The position numbers and the translations under genes are program-made. From Anthoceros angustus (lineage: Eukaryota; Streptophyta; Anthocerotopsida; Anthocerotales; Anthocerotaceae), in contig MU008159.1 in NCBI GenBank assembly GCA_010909165.1, positions 62,001-126,000 of the forward strand: a stretch of 64,000 nt of DNA. The letters are read 5' to 3'. Below the pieces are notes generated by a model, which searched no databases, was not told where the DNA came from, and saw only the letters and a list, made by a program, of their open reading frames with translations. Positions 30,520 to 43,229 of the stretch are shown piece after piece (positions within the stretch are counted from its first letter, which is position 1; every line of letters begins with the position of its first letter).

Positions 30520-33200
30520 GAAGGAGTAGTAGTCACACCGCGCTCCTGCTACTCACATCAGCAGCAGCGCGCCGCAGCGCAATCTAGCCGACCAGCTAGG
30601 ATCGCATCATCCCGTTCTCTTCCACCCACCTGTATTTCGATCATCGTCGTGTTCACGGCTGCGCATTGCAAGGCAAGATGCAATGCACTGTTGTGCGGTC
30701 CGCTCTCAAAGTTTCTCCCCTAATCTTCACACACATCCCGGGAGAAAGGCCTTGAATTTGCATACCCTTATATGTAGAGGGGAAGGATAGGGAATCCTGT
30801 ACCATCCGTTTGCTTTGTGTCCGTGCATCACCGTGTGCGAGGGAGTAGTGCATCAGTGGCAAAGGCCAGAGAAGAAGAGTGTTGAGTGTACTTGCTTTTT
30901 TCCCGCCATTGGGTTACCTACTGGTTGTGCGCACCTGCGTCCAGATACTTCCTTCTCAACTGTATGCCGTCCACACTCCATCCCAGATTTTGTGGTTGCG
31001 GTAATTACAGACCGCCCAAAGCTCACACTGCGTCCGCGGCCTGACAGGGGCTGACATCCGACGCTGTCCAGACATACATATATTCTACGAGAGAACTTGG
31101 AGAAAGCTCTTCCTCTTTCTACTATTCCTCTTCCACCAGCCTCATCAAGCAAGCGTTGACGTACGCAAACATCCCAAGGGGAATCAAAAGGGAATTCCAT
31201 TCCTGTCCACCAGAAAGACCAAGATAACGTGGGTGTCAAAAGCGTCTCTTCTTGGTCACGTGGAATCTGACAGAAAGCCCATGTTTGCTCCACACTGAAG
31301 CTGATCATCAACCAAAAACGTTCAAGCATGAGTCTTCAATCACGTCCAATGAAAAGTCCTATTGAAGTGAAGATACACCCAGTCTGGAATTCAGGTGAAA
31401 CTATGCAGAAGACACAGAAACACGCTGTCCAGCAGAGTTGGCAAGGTTGGCTAACCAGCCTTCCATGCCCTTCACGAATTTGGACGCAACACTTCAGAAT
31501 CACTGCTTCCTAGGAGGAGCAGGCACTGAGTAGGGCTCCTCTTTATGCAAACGGCCAGGCAAGAATTCCACTCTGCTGGACAGGTGAACCCGGGGGTCGT
31601 GGAGATCTTCCTTTGCTGATGCTTTGCAAGCTAGGTCTTCATACCTTTTACAAGACGAGTCATCGACACTGATATCATCTCTCTCGTTGTTACGAGTCAG
31701 GGTAGATATTTTTAATCGTTGTTAGCTGGGTAGGTATTTGAAGTGTTAACAAGTTGTTATCAACAGCTCATTCACTTGACTTGTAGCAGCTTTTTAGTCC
31801 TAGTCCTTGAATAAAATTCTTCTTCTTCTTCTTGGCGATGTAGCTGGGCTAGTAGAGATTTGAGACGAAGCGGGGCGGGTGCGTTCTCGGAGTTTGGTGG
31901 TATGGGTGGGCTGATGTTTGGCTCGGAGCGTTGTTGTTAATGGATTGGGCGACGCGGAGCGATTTTCTTTTGGGGATTTTTCTAGTTTCTCTTTTTTGCC
32001 ATGGCCCCCTTTTTCCACGTCAAGGACACTCCTTATCTCGTGTGCGGGAAATTATTCAACCTCGGGGGTCAGGAGTCTCTCTCAGGAGGCTCAGTCTTTG
32101 GTTCAGGAAGACTTCGATCGGACTACTTGGGAGGCTCAGCTAAGCTTGGTTCTTCCTCGACTACTATCCTTCCGACTCCGGATATCCCCCTTAGGCCCTC
32201 TCTGAAATCTTGGCAGTGGTTGCGAGGGCAGTTTGATCACCTCCTCGATTTATATGAAGCGCGTTCCCCGGGACCTTGCTTTTTCTGGCGCCTCCTGAGG
32301 CGCCTTCAAGACGACATCTGCCTTGAACACGATATCTTGTGAAGGGGGTGAATATTCACGAAGGGGGTTTCACGGGAAATATCCCCTGAAGGGGGTTTGA
32401 CATGGGTCCGCAACTCGTGGTTATAGAGGTATGAATGAATATAGGCGAGAAAAGAAGGGTGAACTTTCGTGTGAAGCATTGACATGAGGTTCATTTCTTG
32501 CCAGCGAAGGGTTAAGGTGCAAGAGGTAACCCTATTTTGGGTGCATATAAGACCCATGTGAAGGACCATTCCTGCCTGCCACTGCTGGTCTTCCTCGCCA
32601 AAAAACCCTTAACATTCATAAAAAGGACGGTGATCAGTGGATGAGCTGCGAACCCGCTGATGGCCAGGGACCGAAGGATGTTTAAGGAGTAGGGTGCCGG
32701 CCGGCCGGCGCCCTATTTCTGGCGTTGCTCTGACCTATTGGGAAAGGCGGGTAGTAGCAGGGCCTTTGCTCGCTGTGTGTACACAAAGACCATATGTGTG
32801 GGGTGAGTGGGTGGCTTCCGCACACCATAAATTGAGCCCAAGAATATAATCACATTGTTAAAACCCAAAGACTACAATCGGCATACGGGAAAACGTGGGC
32901 GCCGACTGGTTCCCGCCGTCATATCGCACACACAAACATGCCCGGCGGGCTACACATGTGTTGCTCGCCAATATGCCGAATGCCAAGCCCTTAACTACTG
33001 ACATACTTCCTCCATGTCCTGCTTGTACGAGAAATGGCTTGCACATCGAAAATTCTATAGCATGTGAAGTCTCAGGTATCAGGAGAAAGCACAACCAATA
33101 TTCTATCATCATGTTACACTCTTTTGAGACATATGTGCTAGCAACACTGCACTTAGCCTCCCAAGATCCCATGCAAGATGACATAACATTCGAGGGCTTT
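30520..33200. other. CAS 3' flank grading into repeat-rich DNA; no supported gene
   Basis: The first few hundred bases are presumably the CAS 3' UTR. A plus-strand frame at 32001-32342 and a minus-strand frame at 30853-31329 show no family match. No RNA genes are recognised. From about 32.6 kb the sequence takes on the character of the repeat region. Confidence 0.45.
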
Positions 33201-33207
33201 CTACTCT

Positions 33208-34197
33208 TCCGGCGCCACTCCATCATCTTCTGGGTCCCAAGCATCATGACCATCATCTTCACTATCCTCGGTGGGACTTTCACTCGGGTTGAATGAAGCC
33301 TCAACGCAATGAACTTCTCTTTGATTGCCTTCTTATCTACAGTACAAGTGTCTCCGCGTAGTCAATGTGAACCCATAATAGAGGATGAGTTTCGTGAACA
33401 AAAACCTTTTGGATATTTTTTGATGGATGGATTTCGCTCCCCTTTTTCCTGCATTGCTCATGATCAGTAGCATCCTCCGATTAAATATTCTTCTACGACC
33501 GTGCATCCGTGTTCGATTCTGTACCAATGAACAAGGAAGTGAGGTGGCGAATTGAACAGCGATTGCCTGCCAATCAAAAGGGTGTTATGCGTGTTCCGCA
33601 ACTGCACAAACATCCCTGCCTTTATTTCCGATATCACCATTCCACCGTTCCATTTCTTGTTGCCTCCCGTGTTTGGTATGCTCCCAAATACATATCTCGT
33701 TGTGGAGGTCCCTTAGCAATGCCTCCTCCAAAGACGCCACATCCGGAACATGGAGAGGTTGTTGCATCCACTTCCGATCTTGAGTACCATTTCCAAGGAT
33801 TCGTAGCACAAGGCCAATGTTGTTTTGCACACAAGAATCTCCTCTTGGTCCAACCGTAAAGCTTCCCACCATAAAAACTCCTGTGATGTCACATAAGGCC
33901 TAAGTTCAAAGACCATCCTTAAGATGGGCAACGGCTGATTGGTGATAATGTCACCGTGTTCCTTTTATCCCTTGACCGCAGCGGCGTGAGGGGCGCAATG
34001 TTATAGTCGGAAGGACAAATTTGAAACTCAAACCCCTTCCGCTTCCCATTGTGGCGAGGTGGAATCGCTTGCTCGATAATCCACGAACCCGCGTCCGCTT
34101 TCTCTTCACGGGTTATTTTAAATGCTTGGAACGATAAGTTGTTCAATCTCTTTACCGCCCATAAGTGAGGCCTCTCGCCTTGTCTAATAGGCCACAT
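33208..34197 (-). pseudogene. Degenerate acidic-tailed ORF, probably transposon-derived, unidentified
   Basis: Minus-strand protein-like fragments lie in shifting frames: 33919-34197 (AFKITREEKADAGSWIIEQA), 33713-33931 (FELRPYVTSQEFLWWEALRL), 33585-33872 (ASLEEALLRDLHNEIC), and finally ESPTEDSEDDGHDAWDPEDD, which ends at a stop near 33208. An acidic Asp/Glu C-terminus and frame breaks suggest a decayed transposase or other element gene. I cannot assign a family. Confidence 0.35.
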
Positions 34198-34739
34198 ATG
34201 ACCGAAAGTCTGCCACTTCAGTCAATATCTTTACCTCTGGTGACGGAGTGTACGCATGCATCAAGATCTCTGACAATGCGGGCAGGGTGTGAGCCTCTTT
34301 CCCTACTAGAAATGGCCCCCTATGTTACAGTCGTTGTTGCAATTTTATGTTACACTTGTAACTTGCAACATCATTTGGAGGCTTGGTATTAAGTTTGTCA
34401 TTTCTTTCCGCATTGGGCCTACAATCTTAACACGAACCTTGCTCTCTCTCCTACCACTTCACCCTCTTAACTACATCCCTCTCATACGCATTGTTTATGA
34501 ATTCCCTCATGCAAATGCAACATGAGTAATAAGGACCCTCTCTCTCTTCTCTATCGGTCCCCTCTTTATTACACCCCATTGGAAGTACAATTAGTTAATG
34601 TTTTTCCTATTGCTCTTCATTGCACTCTCTCTTCACAACTATTGTTAATGGCGCCCAAACACGGATATCACACTAACATGCTCATTAATTGTCTCTCATT
34701 AATTGTCTCCTTCCTCTACCAATACCATAATTCCTATAT

Positions 34740-34945
34740 CAACCTTTTTCCCTACCATAGCTATTATTGGCTTGTATACTAATTGTTTATGGCTTACCAT
34801 AGCTATTATTGGCTTGTATACTATTTGTTTATGGCTTTTGCACGATATCTTGGTAGAGATAGAATACACATTACCTTCATACGTCGGTACCTACTTGTAG
34901 ATACGGATTTACCTTCATACGTGTACCTACTTGTAGGTAGGTATT
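34740..34945. repeat. Two short tandem duplications in AT-rich DNA
   Basis: TACCATAGCTATTATTGGCT occurs twice about 43 bp apart (about 34752 and 34795), followed by two copies of a TTACCTTCATACGT...TACCTACTTGTAG unit (about 34871-34940). The surrounding 34.2-35.1 kb is AT-rich with no supported gene. Confidence 0.8.
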
Positions 34946-35549
34946 TGTACATGAACACCGGATTATCTGATTTTTATTTCGATAATGGATATCGCACATT
35001 CTCTCTCTCCGTTTTATCTATTGCTGACCGCCTCCGTTACCTCTTGTTCTTGCAGTTGCAAAATCGTTTGACTTAACCGGCTTCGAACACGCGACCGCTT
35101 GTTCGTCACCATCTGCCTCCTCCACTCCACCAACGCGGAGTGCATGGACAACTAGGTTCCTTTATACATACATACCTTGATGTCCTGAAATTGGGAAAGG
35201 GTGGTACATGAGGACTAATCCCATGCTTTTGTCCGGTACCCATGAGCAATGGCGTCGTACGTTTCCCCAACCCGTCGCTAGTCGTCTTTTCACACATGCG
35301 AAACCTAGCAATCGTACTTCAACCCACACCTACCGGCAATTCGCTTGTGTCACAAAACAAGAATGTCACAATTGTTCATTCTTGAGTCATCGATTCGGGC
35401 AGCCACAAGCTTCTCCCTTTCGCCTTCACATCACCACGCGCCTGAACCACACATTCATCTAGATGGCGCTAACTCATCGAAGCCCTCACTTTCTTCCTAC
35501 ATAAAACTAAATCCTATGCTACTTAGGCTTCTTGCAGACACCCCTACAC

Positions 35550-37166
35550 TCATTGGTTGTCCTCAGCGGAAGATTCTTCTTCTTCTTCCAGGTGTAGAAC
35601 CCGCTGTTTTCTTCCTTTGCTTGTTGGTGTCATGCTTGGTGCCCGCTTTCTCTTCCCTTGCTCACGCCTCACAGGCTCTGCATTTCCCACACATCCTTCC
35701 ACCTGGCTTCCTTCTTTTACGACCACCATGGGCTGCAACAAAGCACAGCAGTCAGTATTTCGCCCATTGCATCGCCATTTGCATGACATGTTACACATTT
35801 GCACTTACACTTTTCGACACGCTCCGTGTGATCCTCCGTGTCGGTGCCACCACTTCCACCGCTGTTGTCCCCCCTTCTTCCAGCCTGCCCACCAGAATCG
35901 CCTTCCCTCCCTCTCCCTCGTTGTCCCCCACCCTCTTCAACGCCTTTGCATGTGTACCGTCCTCGCCTCCCATTGCTTCCCTCTTGCATTCTGCCTCCAA
36001 GCATCCGCACATGCCACTCGGTGATCACATCACGACAAGCGTTGCCTCGCCCACTTGCCCTCTCACGCCACCGTCATGCCTTTTCCCTTACCTCTCCAAT
36101 ACTCGGCATGTTCTCCAAGCCATTCCTGCCCACCGCAGCTCCTCTACCGGCGCTCCCTCCCCACTGTACGAACTTCCTTTCAAAATCTTTCGCCCCTAGT
36201 GGACCAAAGGGATTGGTCCCTTGATCATGCTTTGCCGGCCTTGCGGGCGTTGCGGCTTCGAGGTGTTGGCCACACCCCCATTCTTGTGCAACGTCACCAC
36301 CCCCGCCCACGGCCTTCCTCCATGCCTTCGTTGTGACATTCGGCGGATGGAGCCATTTCGCATCCTTACCCTTCTCCCTCCATATCAATGCGCTTGCCTC
36401 ACCTTCTTCCCTACGTTGTGGTTCCTTGTCCGTGATGCACCGCAAACCTCGCCACAATCTCATCCCGGTCGACACGGAAACTCAATCTCTACCATACTCA
36501 CCTCTCCCTCGGACTCGTCATGGCTTGTCCACGGCACCATCAACGTCATCTTCGCACACACTAGCTCCAAGACACGCGATGGAAGGCCCTCCTCAACAGT
36601 CCTTCTTCATCCTCCACCGCATCAGCCTGATCCGCATTTTCGACCCAACCTCCATCGCACAGGCGGCTGACAGCCATAAACACTCCTCCCCGCCCGTGGA
36701 GCCTGCACAATACAGCAATGACGTCGTCGAGTTGCTTACCGGCCAGCGCTGTGGTGAGTTCTCCTATCTCTGCCGGAGTTGCAGTGGTGGGGACGTCGTC
36801 CCCGTCACCCCGTTCTTCCATATCACCCACCTCAGCCTCATCCTCGCAATTGTCCTCGTCCTCGCCATTTCCATCCGCCTCGGAGTCGGCCGTCTCGGCC
36901 TCGGGCTTGCCCCTCAACCCGTCCTCATCTCCCACATCCATGTTCTTCACGGTGGAGGTCGGGAGCATGCCCTTCCTCCCTTGGCTCGCGTGCACCTCGC
37001 TCGCATTGCCGTCGGCATAGGCAAGTGGTCCCCGCCTCGGAGGCGGGATGGGCGGCCCCAGGGCGCACTTGCTGGGGCATCCATGCCACAAGGGCGGGGA
37101 CCGATGTTCGCTCATCCCGAGGACCAGCCACTCCACGGGAAGGGCCACCTGCCACCTGAGGACCAA
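35550..37166 (-). pseudogene. Fragmented acidic/basic minus-strand ORFs in GC-rich repeat DNA
   Basis: Three minus-strand frames have element-like composition: 36561-37166 (a long Asp/Glu-rich stretch around DGNGEDEDNCEDEAEVGDME), 36074-36475, and 35550-35804 (EQGKRKRAPSMTPTSKGRKQ, then an acidic run EEEEESSAEDN). They may be pieces of one transposon-encoded protein broken by frameshifts. Plus-strand frames here, including the 284-aa one at 35345, are Pro/Ser/His-rich shadows. The family is not recognised. Confidence 0.3.
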
Positions 37167-38158
37167 AACCCTCTGGAGCAGCCAGAATCGCCATAGGAGC
37201 GGTGCGCTCCTCCCGAGGGGTTGATGGTGGGAAGCATCTTCCTTCCCATCCCCACCCTCGGCGGGGCAACTTCGGCATCGCCATCACCGCCTCCTCAACC
37301 TTGGAAGGGACACTTGCCGCCCATCTTCATGGTGGCGCTCCCAGTCTGTTGTCACTGCCACCCTCCGCCACGCCCTCTCCGCTGCCTCGGATGGAGCCGC
37401 CGGCCTCTATGGGTCCACCCAGTTTCCACCTCCCGCCCGTGGAGCACACTGTCTGACAATAGCGTCGTCGAGTTGCTTACCGGTATGTGGTGAGTTCTCC
37501 TATCTCTGGAGTTGCGGTGGTGGGGACGTCGTCACCCGTTCTTCCATGTCACCCACCTCGGCCTCATCCTCGCTTGTCCTCGTCCTCGCCATTTCCATCC
37601 GCCTCAGTCGGCCGTCTCGGCCTCGGTGGCTTGCCCCTCAACCCGTCCTCATCTCCCACATCCATTTTTCTTCACGGTGGAGGTCGGGAGCATGCCCTTC
37701 CTCCCCTTGGCTCGCGTGCACCTCGCTCGCATTGCCGTCGGCATAGGCAAGTGGTCCGCTTCTCGGAGGCGGGATGGGCGGCCCGTGGCGCGCTAGGGCA
37801 TCCATGCCACAAGGGCGGGGACCGTTCGCTCATCCCGAGGACCAGCGCTCCACGGGAAGGGCCACCTCACCGCCTCAGGAGGACCAAAAAACCCTCTGGA
37901 GCAGCCAGCCCATAGGAGCGGGTGCGCTCCCTCCGGAGGGGTTGATGGTGGGAAGCATCTTCCTTCCCATCCCCACCCTCGGCGGGGGCAACTTCGGCAT
38001 CGCCATCACCGCCTCCTCCGCAACCTTGGAAGGGACACTTGCCCATCTTCATGGTGGCGCTCCCAGTCTGTTGTCACTGTGCCACCCTCCGCCACGCCTC
38101 TCCGCCGTCTCGGATGGAGTGCCCGGCCTCTATGGGTCCACCGTTTCCACCTCCGGCC
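36691..38158. repeat. ~740-bp tandem duplication (two copies)
   Basis: Copy 1 (about 36691-37433) and copy 2 (about 37434-38158) align along their whole length, for example GTCGTCGAGTTGCTTACCGG at 36723 and 37464, and GGGAGCATGCCCTTCCTCCC in both. Most differences are 1-5 nt insertions or deletions rather than substitutions. This could be a real tandem repeat within an element or an assembly duplication. Confidence 0.88.
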
Positions 38159-38739
38159 TTCGCGTTTCCCACCGAGCCGTGACACTTCCATGACCACCGG
38201 CGCAGGGTCCCTTTCACTCGGTGCTTGCCCACCACCAGCCGCGCCGCCATAGTCGCCATTGCCATCGCCGCAGACGGACGCCCTCCTTGATCGCGCGGAA
38301 CGCCATCTTCACCGGCGGGTGTGTCACGGCGAGTTGAAGTCGGTGCGACTTTCGGATGCCAAATCCTCAAGTCCACGTCCCACACCATCTTTGTAACGCA
38401 AAGTCGAAAGCGAGCAGAGCAACCGAGACAAACAGATTGCAACCGCAAGGTGACGATTGAAAAGATGCAAGTGGAAGTAACACCGGTGACGGTCGCGAAG
38501 TAATAGGCCATGTCTCCGGATGCATGCGATGCAGCCGACTGCCACGCGCATGCCGCATTCAAAGTTTGCCACCTCATCGCCTTCCCTTATGTCTCAACTC
38601 CTCATTATAACAAGTGGGACCTAATCAGCGATGACCACACTTATCACTCGTAGACATATATAGTCACCAAATTCGCACACACATTTCGACGGCCAAGAAC
38701 ATTCACGTCATTTCGAGGGCCGAGGACATATGCCGCTTG

Positions 38740-40210
38740 TCATTGCCCAAGGAACTATTTGTCCTTGGGCCTCGAAATCCGTCCATGTCATGGCCCATGG
38801 TCATGTCATGTCACAGCCCATAACATGCATATACATGTCATGGCCCACGGACATGACATGACCATGACATGCATATGCATGACATGGTCCAAGGAAACAT
38901 TTTCATTGGACCATGTCATGTATATGTCATTGTCATGCGCATGACATTTATATACATGCCATGGGCCAAGGACAAAGTTGTCCTTGGCCCCCATGAAATG
39001 TCATGGGCCAAGGACAACTTTGTCCTTGGCCCATGGTATATAAATGTCATGTCATATATATGCATATGCATGCGACGACATGCATATGCATGTCATGGGC
39101 CAAGGACAAAGTTTTCCTTGGCCCATGACATCCATATGCATGTCATGTGCCAAGCACAACTTTGTCCTTGGCCCATGGCATGTATATGTCATGGTTAAGA
39201 CCATGCCATGCATTTACATGTCATGGGCCAAGCTCAAAGTTGTCCTTGGCCCATGACAACTAGGCCCATCCCCATGCATGTTTGGCCACCTCATCATGCG
39301 CTCCTTGTGTTTTAAGTCCTCATAATAGCATGTCCTCCCAAATGAAGTCTACACCACACTCATCGCTATACATATATAGACACCAATATGTGGCACCTTT
39401 CCGTGGGCCAAGGACAAATTTGTCCTTTATGACATGAATTTACATGTCGGGCGGGGACAATTTGTCCTTGGCCCATGACATGAATTTACATGTCTGGGCC
39501 GTGGACAATTTGTCCTTCTGTATGAAAATTTATGTCTGGGCCACACCATGCCATGCATACGGTTTGTGGGCCAAGGACAAATGTCCTTGGCCCACGAAAT
39601 GGCGTTCATGTCTGGTCTTGACCATGCCATGCATTGACCATGGGCCAAGGACAAAGTTGTCCTGCCCCATGAAACGCCTTGTAATATACATGTCATGGCC
39701 CAAGGACAAATTTGTCCTTGGCCCATGGCAATTATATAAATGTCCTTGGCCCATGCCTATTATATATAAATGTCATGCGATGACATTTACATGCATATAC
39801 ATTTCATGGTCAAAGGAAAAATGTTTCCTTGGACCATCACATGCATATGCATGTCATGGTCATATCATGTCCTTGGCCCATGACATGTATATGCATGGGC
39901 CAAGGACATGACAAGACCGTAATATGACATGCACGCACATGTCGAGGCCCAAGGACAAATAAATCCTTGTGCAATGAGGAGGTCGCATTTGTCCTTGGCC
40001 CTCGAAATGCCAATAATGCTTGGCCGTCGCTATGTGTGAGCGAGATATTCGTGACTATATATGTTCGGCCATGACATGTAAATGCATGCCATGGTCAAGC
40101 CCATGACATGCATATACATGTCATGGCCCAAGCGCGATGTCCGTGGACCATGTCATGCATGTACATGTCATGGCGAAGGACAAATGACGGACATGGGCAT
40201 TTCCCAATCC
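38740..40210. repeat. Satellite-like array of short palindromes (GGGCCAAGGACAA / TTGTCCTTGGCCC)
   Basis: Over about 1.4 kb, the arm GGGCCAAGGACAA and its exact complement TTGTCCTTGGCCC recur many times, usually as a hairpin with a 2-nt loop. Examples are arms 38963-38975 with 38978-38990, and 39005-39017 with 39020-39032. The hairpins are joined by CATGTCATG, CATATGCATG or ATATACATG spacers that are themselves palindromic. Units are irregular in length and some arms are truncated. No coding potential. The frames seen on both strands (His/Met/Trp-rich) are by-products. Confidence 0.9.
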
Positions 40211-43200
40211 AAGGACCATGACATGCATTGACTCATCATGGACCAAAGACAATCCCGGTGACCACGAGACACGCCTGCGGCCACCCTTGTGAGGCACCTC
40301 GGTGCAAACGGTGCATCGTGGATAGCGTGGGTGTGAAATGAATATGTGTCATCATACCGGTCATTACAAAGCGTGCACTTGGGGTGGTCGCCATGATCCT
40401 AGGTCATCCATCCGCTGTTGCACCATTGTCAAGGTTTATACCGCATTGTTCGATGTACTGGCATCGTTGTTAATTATGCTTACCTCCCGAAAACCCGCTA
40501 CTCACGCCATCGCCGGGCGACACCACCGCCAAAGGTCGCCATGGCGACGGGTTTCGTGTGCGTGCCAATGCCTCCTGCTTGTCGCATGTAACCAGACCGA
40601 TATCGCAGATTCTCCCAACCGTAAACCGATGTTCCGGAGGCCACGATTGCGTGTAGAAATCGGCTCTTCTCCGAGATTTGCTTTAACTACGAACTCACGA
40701 TGTGAAAAGCTCCAGCTCTTGCTTAAGTCTCCTCCTGGTTTGAGGCCTACCGTGAACCCCACATCACCCTCCACCCCTCCCCACCCCTGCGTCTCCACCT
40801 GCCTCTCCGGCGCCCCCACCGCCCCGCCCCGCCCCGGCTGGCAGTATGCCCGAGCCCTCGTCCCTAGTGTCCACGGATGGATGCCGCCAGATCGTATGAC
40901 TTCGCATTCTACATCTTGAATGGGTTGGGCATACGGGCTTGCACTTTGGACACCTCCACGAGTCGATGGCCGTCAGGACCCGGTGGCTGTGCCAACCGTG
41001 TGTGTATCCTCGCCTTTTTGGAACCCTGCTCCAATGGCCAAGTGGAAGCCTCCCAACGCCTTGGAGTTCGTGTCTCGACCACCAGCCGCCGGATCTCGTA
41101 GTGGGGTTAGTTTGTGTGTGGAAGGCGTCCATGACCTGTGCCGCCCAAGGTGTCGCCTGGGATTCACCCTTTTCACTCATTGCGTTCAATAGTTTTTGGT
41201 TCCCGCATGCCGCCTTTTCCTTCCGTGCTCAACTATCTTCCTTCCAACATTGCGGTGTGTGCGGAGGTTGTGGGCCTATAGATAGGCACCGAGTATGGCT
41301 ATGAAGGATTGGACCGGCAGGCCGCGGTCACCGACGATGGCCATCAAGGACGATGGACGGAAGGTTGCTCTCCCGTCCATTGCCCCGGCGACCACGGAAG
41401 GTTGCTCTCCCGTCTGCCATCAAGGACCTGGTATGCACGGTCCTCGCTCCCCTGGCTGTTACCGTCTCTTCATAGGTACATGCTGGTGGAGGGAGGGGAG
41501 GTGTACACCTCGGAGGTCGAGGTGCGGCGGGTGTGTGGAGCGCCTTGCAGGGAATGTCCTTTCCCAACTGAATGTACACTTCAGGTGGCTGGAAATAAAG
41601 AAACGGCGCTGTGAGGTCTGGTTGGAATGGAGGGTATGGAGTGGTGCCCTCCATACTGCGCAGACACCAGTGCAACCGGCCCGCGACATTTTGTTACGTG
41701 GGTCATGATTGCCTTCAATTTCCGACAGTGTCAGCGCCGTGAGGATGGACATGAATTAAACAAAGGCTACTAATTCCGCACCTATTGCCCAAGCGTAAGG
41801 TCACCTCTAAAAGGAACCGAGTGCGGAATGTGTGCGATGCGACATGGACCCGTTAGGAAAGGAAGGAGTTCATATCCGCAGCGAAAGAAAGGACGAAGGG
41901 AGGTCCAAAGGGAAGACGAAGGCCAAGGGAGCGAGGGGCGACGTCCGAGGCCATCGCCCCTGGTGAGGCGAAGGGGAAAGAGGAAATCGGGTGGTTGAAT
42001 GCGCAGATGCGGGGCTCGCTGGGCGCAGCAACCCCTCAGGCCGAGGGGGACTCCACTGGGAAGAAGAGGCACCGAGACCGAACTGAAATTCTTGCAAAGG
42101 CTGCAGTCGGAGATGTTGTGCGTCTAAGTCGTCTGTTTTGGACATGAAGCTGCAGATGTGGAGGGTTCACATCGGATGCACCGTGGATGAAGATCCGTTG
42201 AGGCATGGACACGGGAGAGGGAGGACGGGCATGGCATGGGACGCGATTTGCAGCCATTGGGTGCGTGTCCGCTTTCCGGCTTGTTTTCGCTTGGGAGCTC
42301 TCGAGATTTCGAGAGCATGAGCTCCACGCTCGCCGTAGACAAAGTGCGATAAAGGAGGTTATGCACACTAGCGATGGTGGCGGCACGAAATGTTTTGCCT
42401 TTCATGCATTCTTGACACAAGGCATGACACCGTCAATGTAGGCGCCCCGCCAAACATATGACATTGAATGTTGCTCAAGTGGAGTCACCCACGAGCGAAC
42501 TGCTTCCCGACCGTTGTCCCCAACCCTCGATATCGACCGACCGTCATCCCTTTCTATCCCATCGCTCGCCCGGAAGGGCGAATTGGTGTGGCCGGCGACG
42601 ACGAGGCGTCCATCCGAAGACATCTCGGTGCTGAACTCCTCTTCCCCGCACTCACGCGGAGCTCGACGGTAATCCAAACACGGACCCAAGTCCGTTCCAT
42701 GCCACTCGATGGCTCGGGGTCGAGTCCGGCGGTGGCATTTGGCGCGAGACATGCGGTGATGTCTCGCAACGCTTGATTCTCGTGAGAACACCATAGGGTG
42801 CCGTCGAGGCTTCCATTGTCGACACATAGCGGATGCTTTAGCTCGCCGACGCATCCTCGAGCTCCTGTTCCCGAGGCAACGGTCGAGTCGTGAGTCCACT
42901 GCGTCCATGGTGGAAAGCAGCTCTTGCACGCGCACTTTTGTTCGAATGGGCTTCATTGTTGAAGTGCGGAAACGCCCATTTTAATCAAGTTCTTCCTCTC
43001 CGCTTCTTCCGCGTCATCCATGTCACGCAGGGAGAATGCCACGAGATGCGATGCCGTGTACATGTCGCCTTGCCGAGAGTGCGTCAGGCCGGGCCGTATT
43101 CCACCACGCCTCTCGAGTTCATTGCCTTCGCCAAGTAATGCAAGGGCAGCCGGCACGGACCATTGTGACCTTGATCGCCGCTCCATATGGTTCAATTGTT

Positions 43201-43229
43201 GTGGTTAATGGCAACCGCCCATGCAATAA
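40211..43229. other. GC-rich repeat-region DNA, no gene assigned
   Basis: Contains minus-strand fragments with some coding character (42036-42956, including CQECMKGKTFRAATIASVHN in one frame) but no family I recognise. It probably belongs to the 5' part of the CACTA element that follows or to another decayed element. CACTA-type terminal repeats were not found. Confidence 0.35.

Noticed and set aside
30853-31329. 158-aa minus-strand ORF downstream of CAS
   Set aside because: No family resemblance, lies in the probable CAS 3' flank, and has no splice or promoter support.
35345-36199. 284-aa plus-strand ORF
   Set aside because: Pro/Ser/His-rich with no domain. The opposite strand has the more protein-like, charged composition.
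38740-40210. Possible CRISPR-like array
   Set aside because: The repeats are palindromic and irregularly spaced, the spacers are themselves repeated, and the context is a plant nuclear genome.
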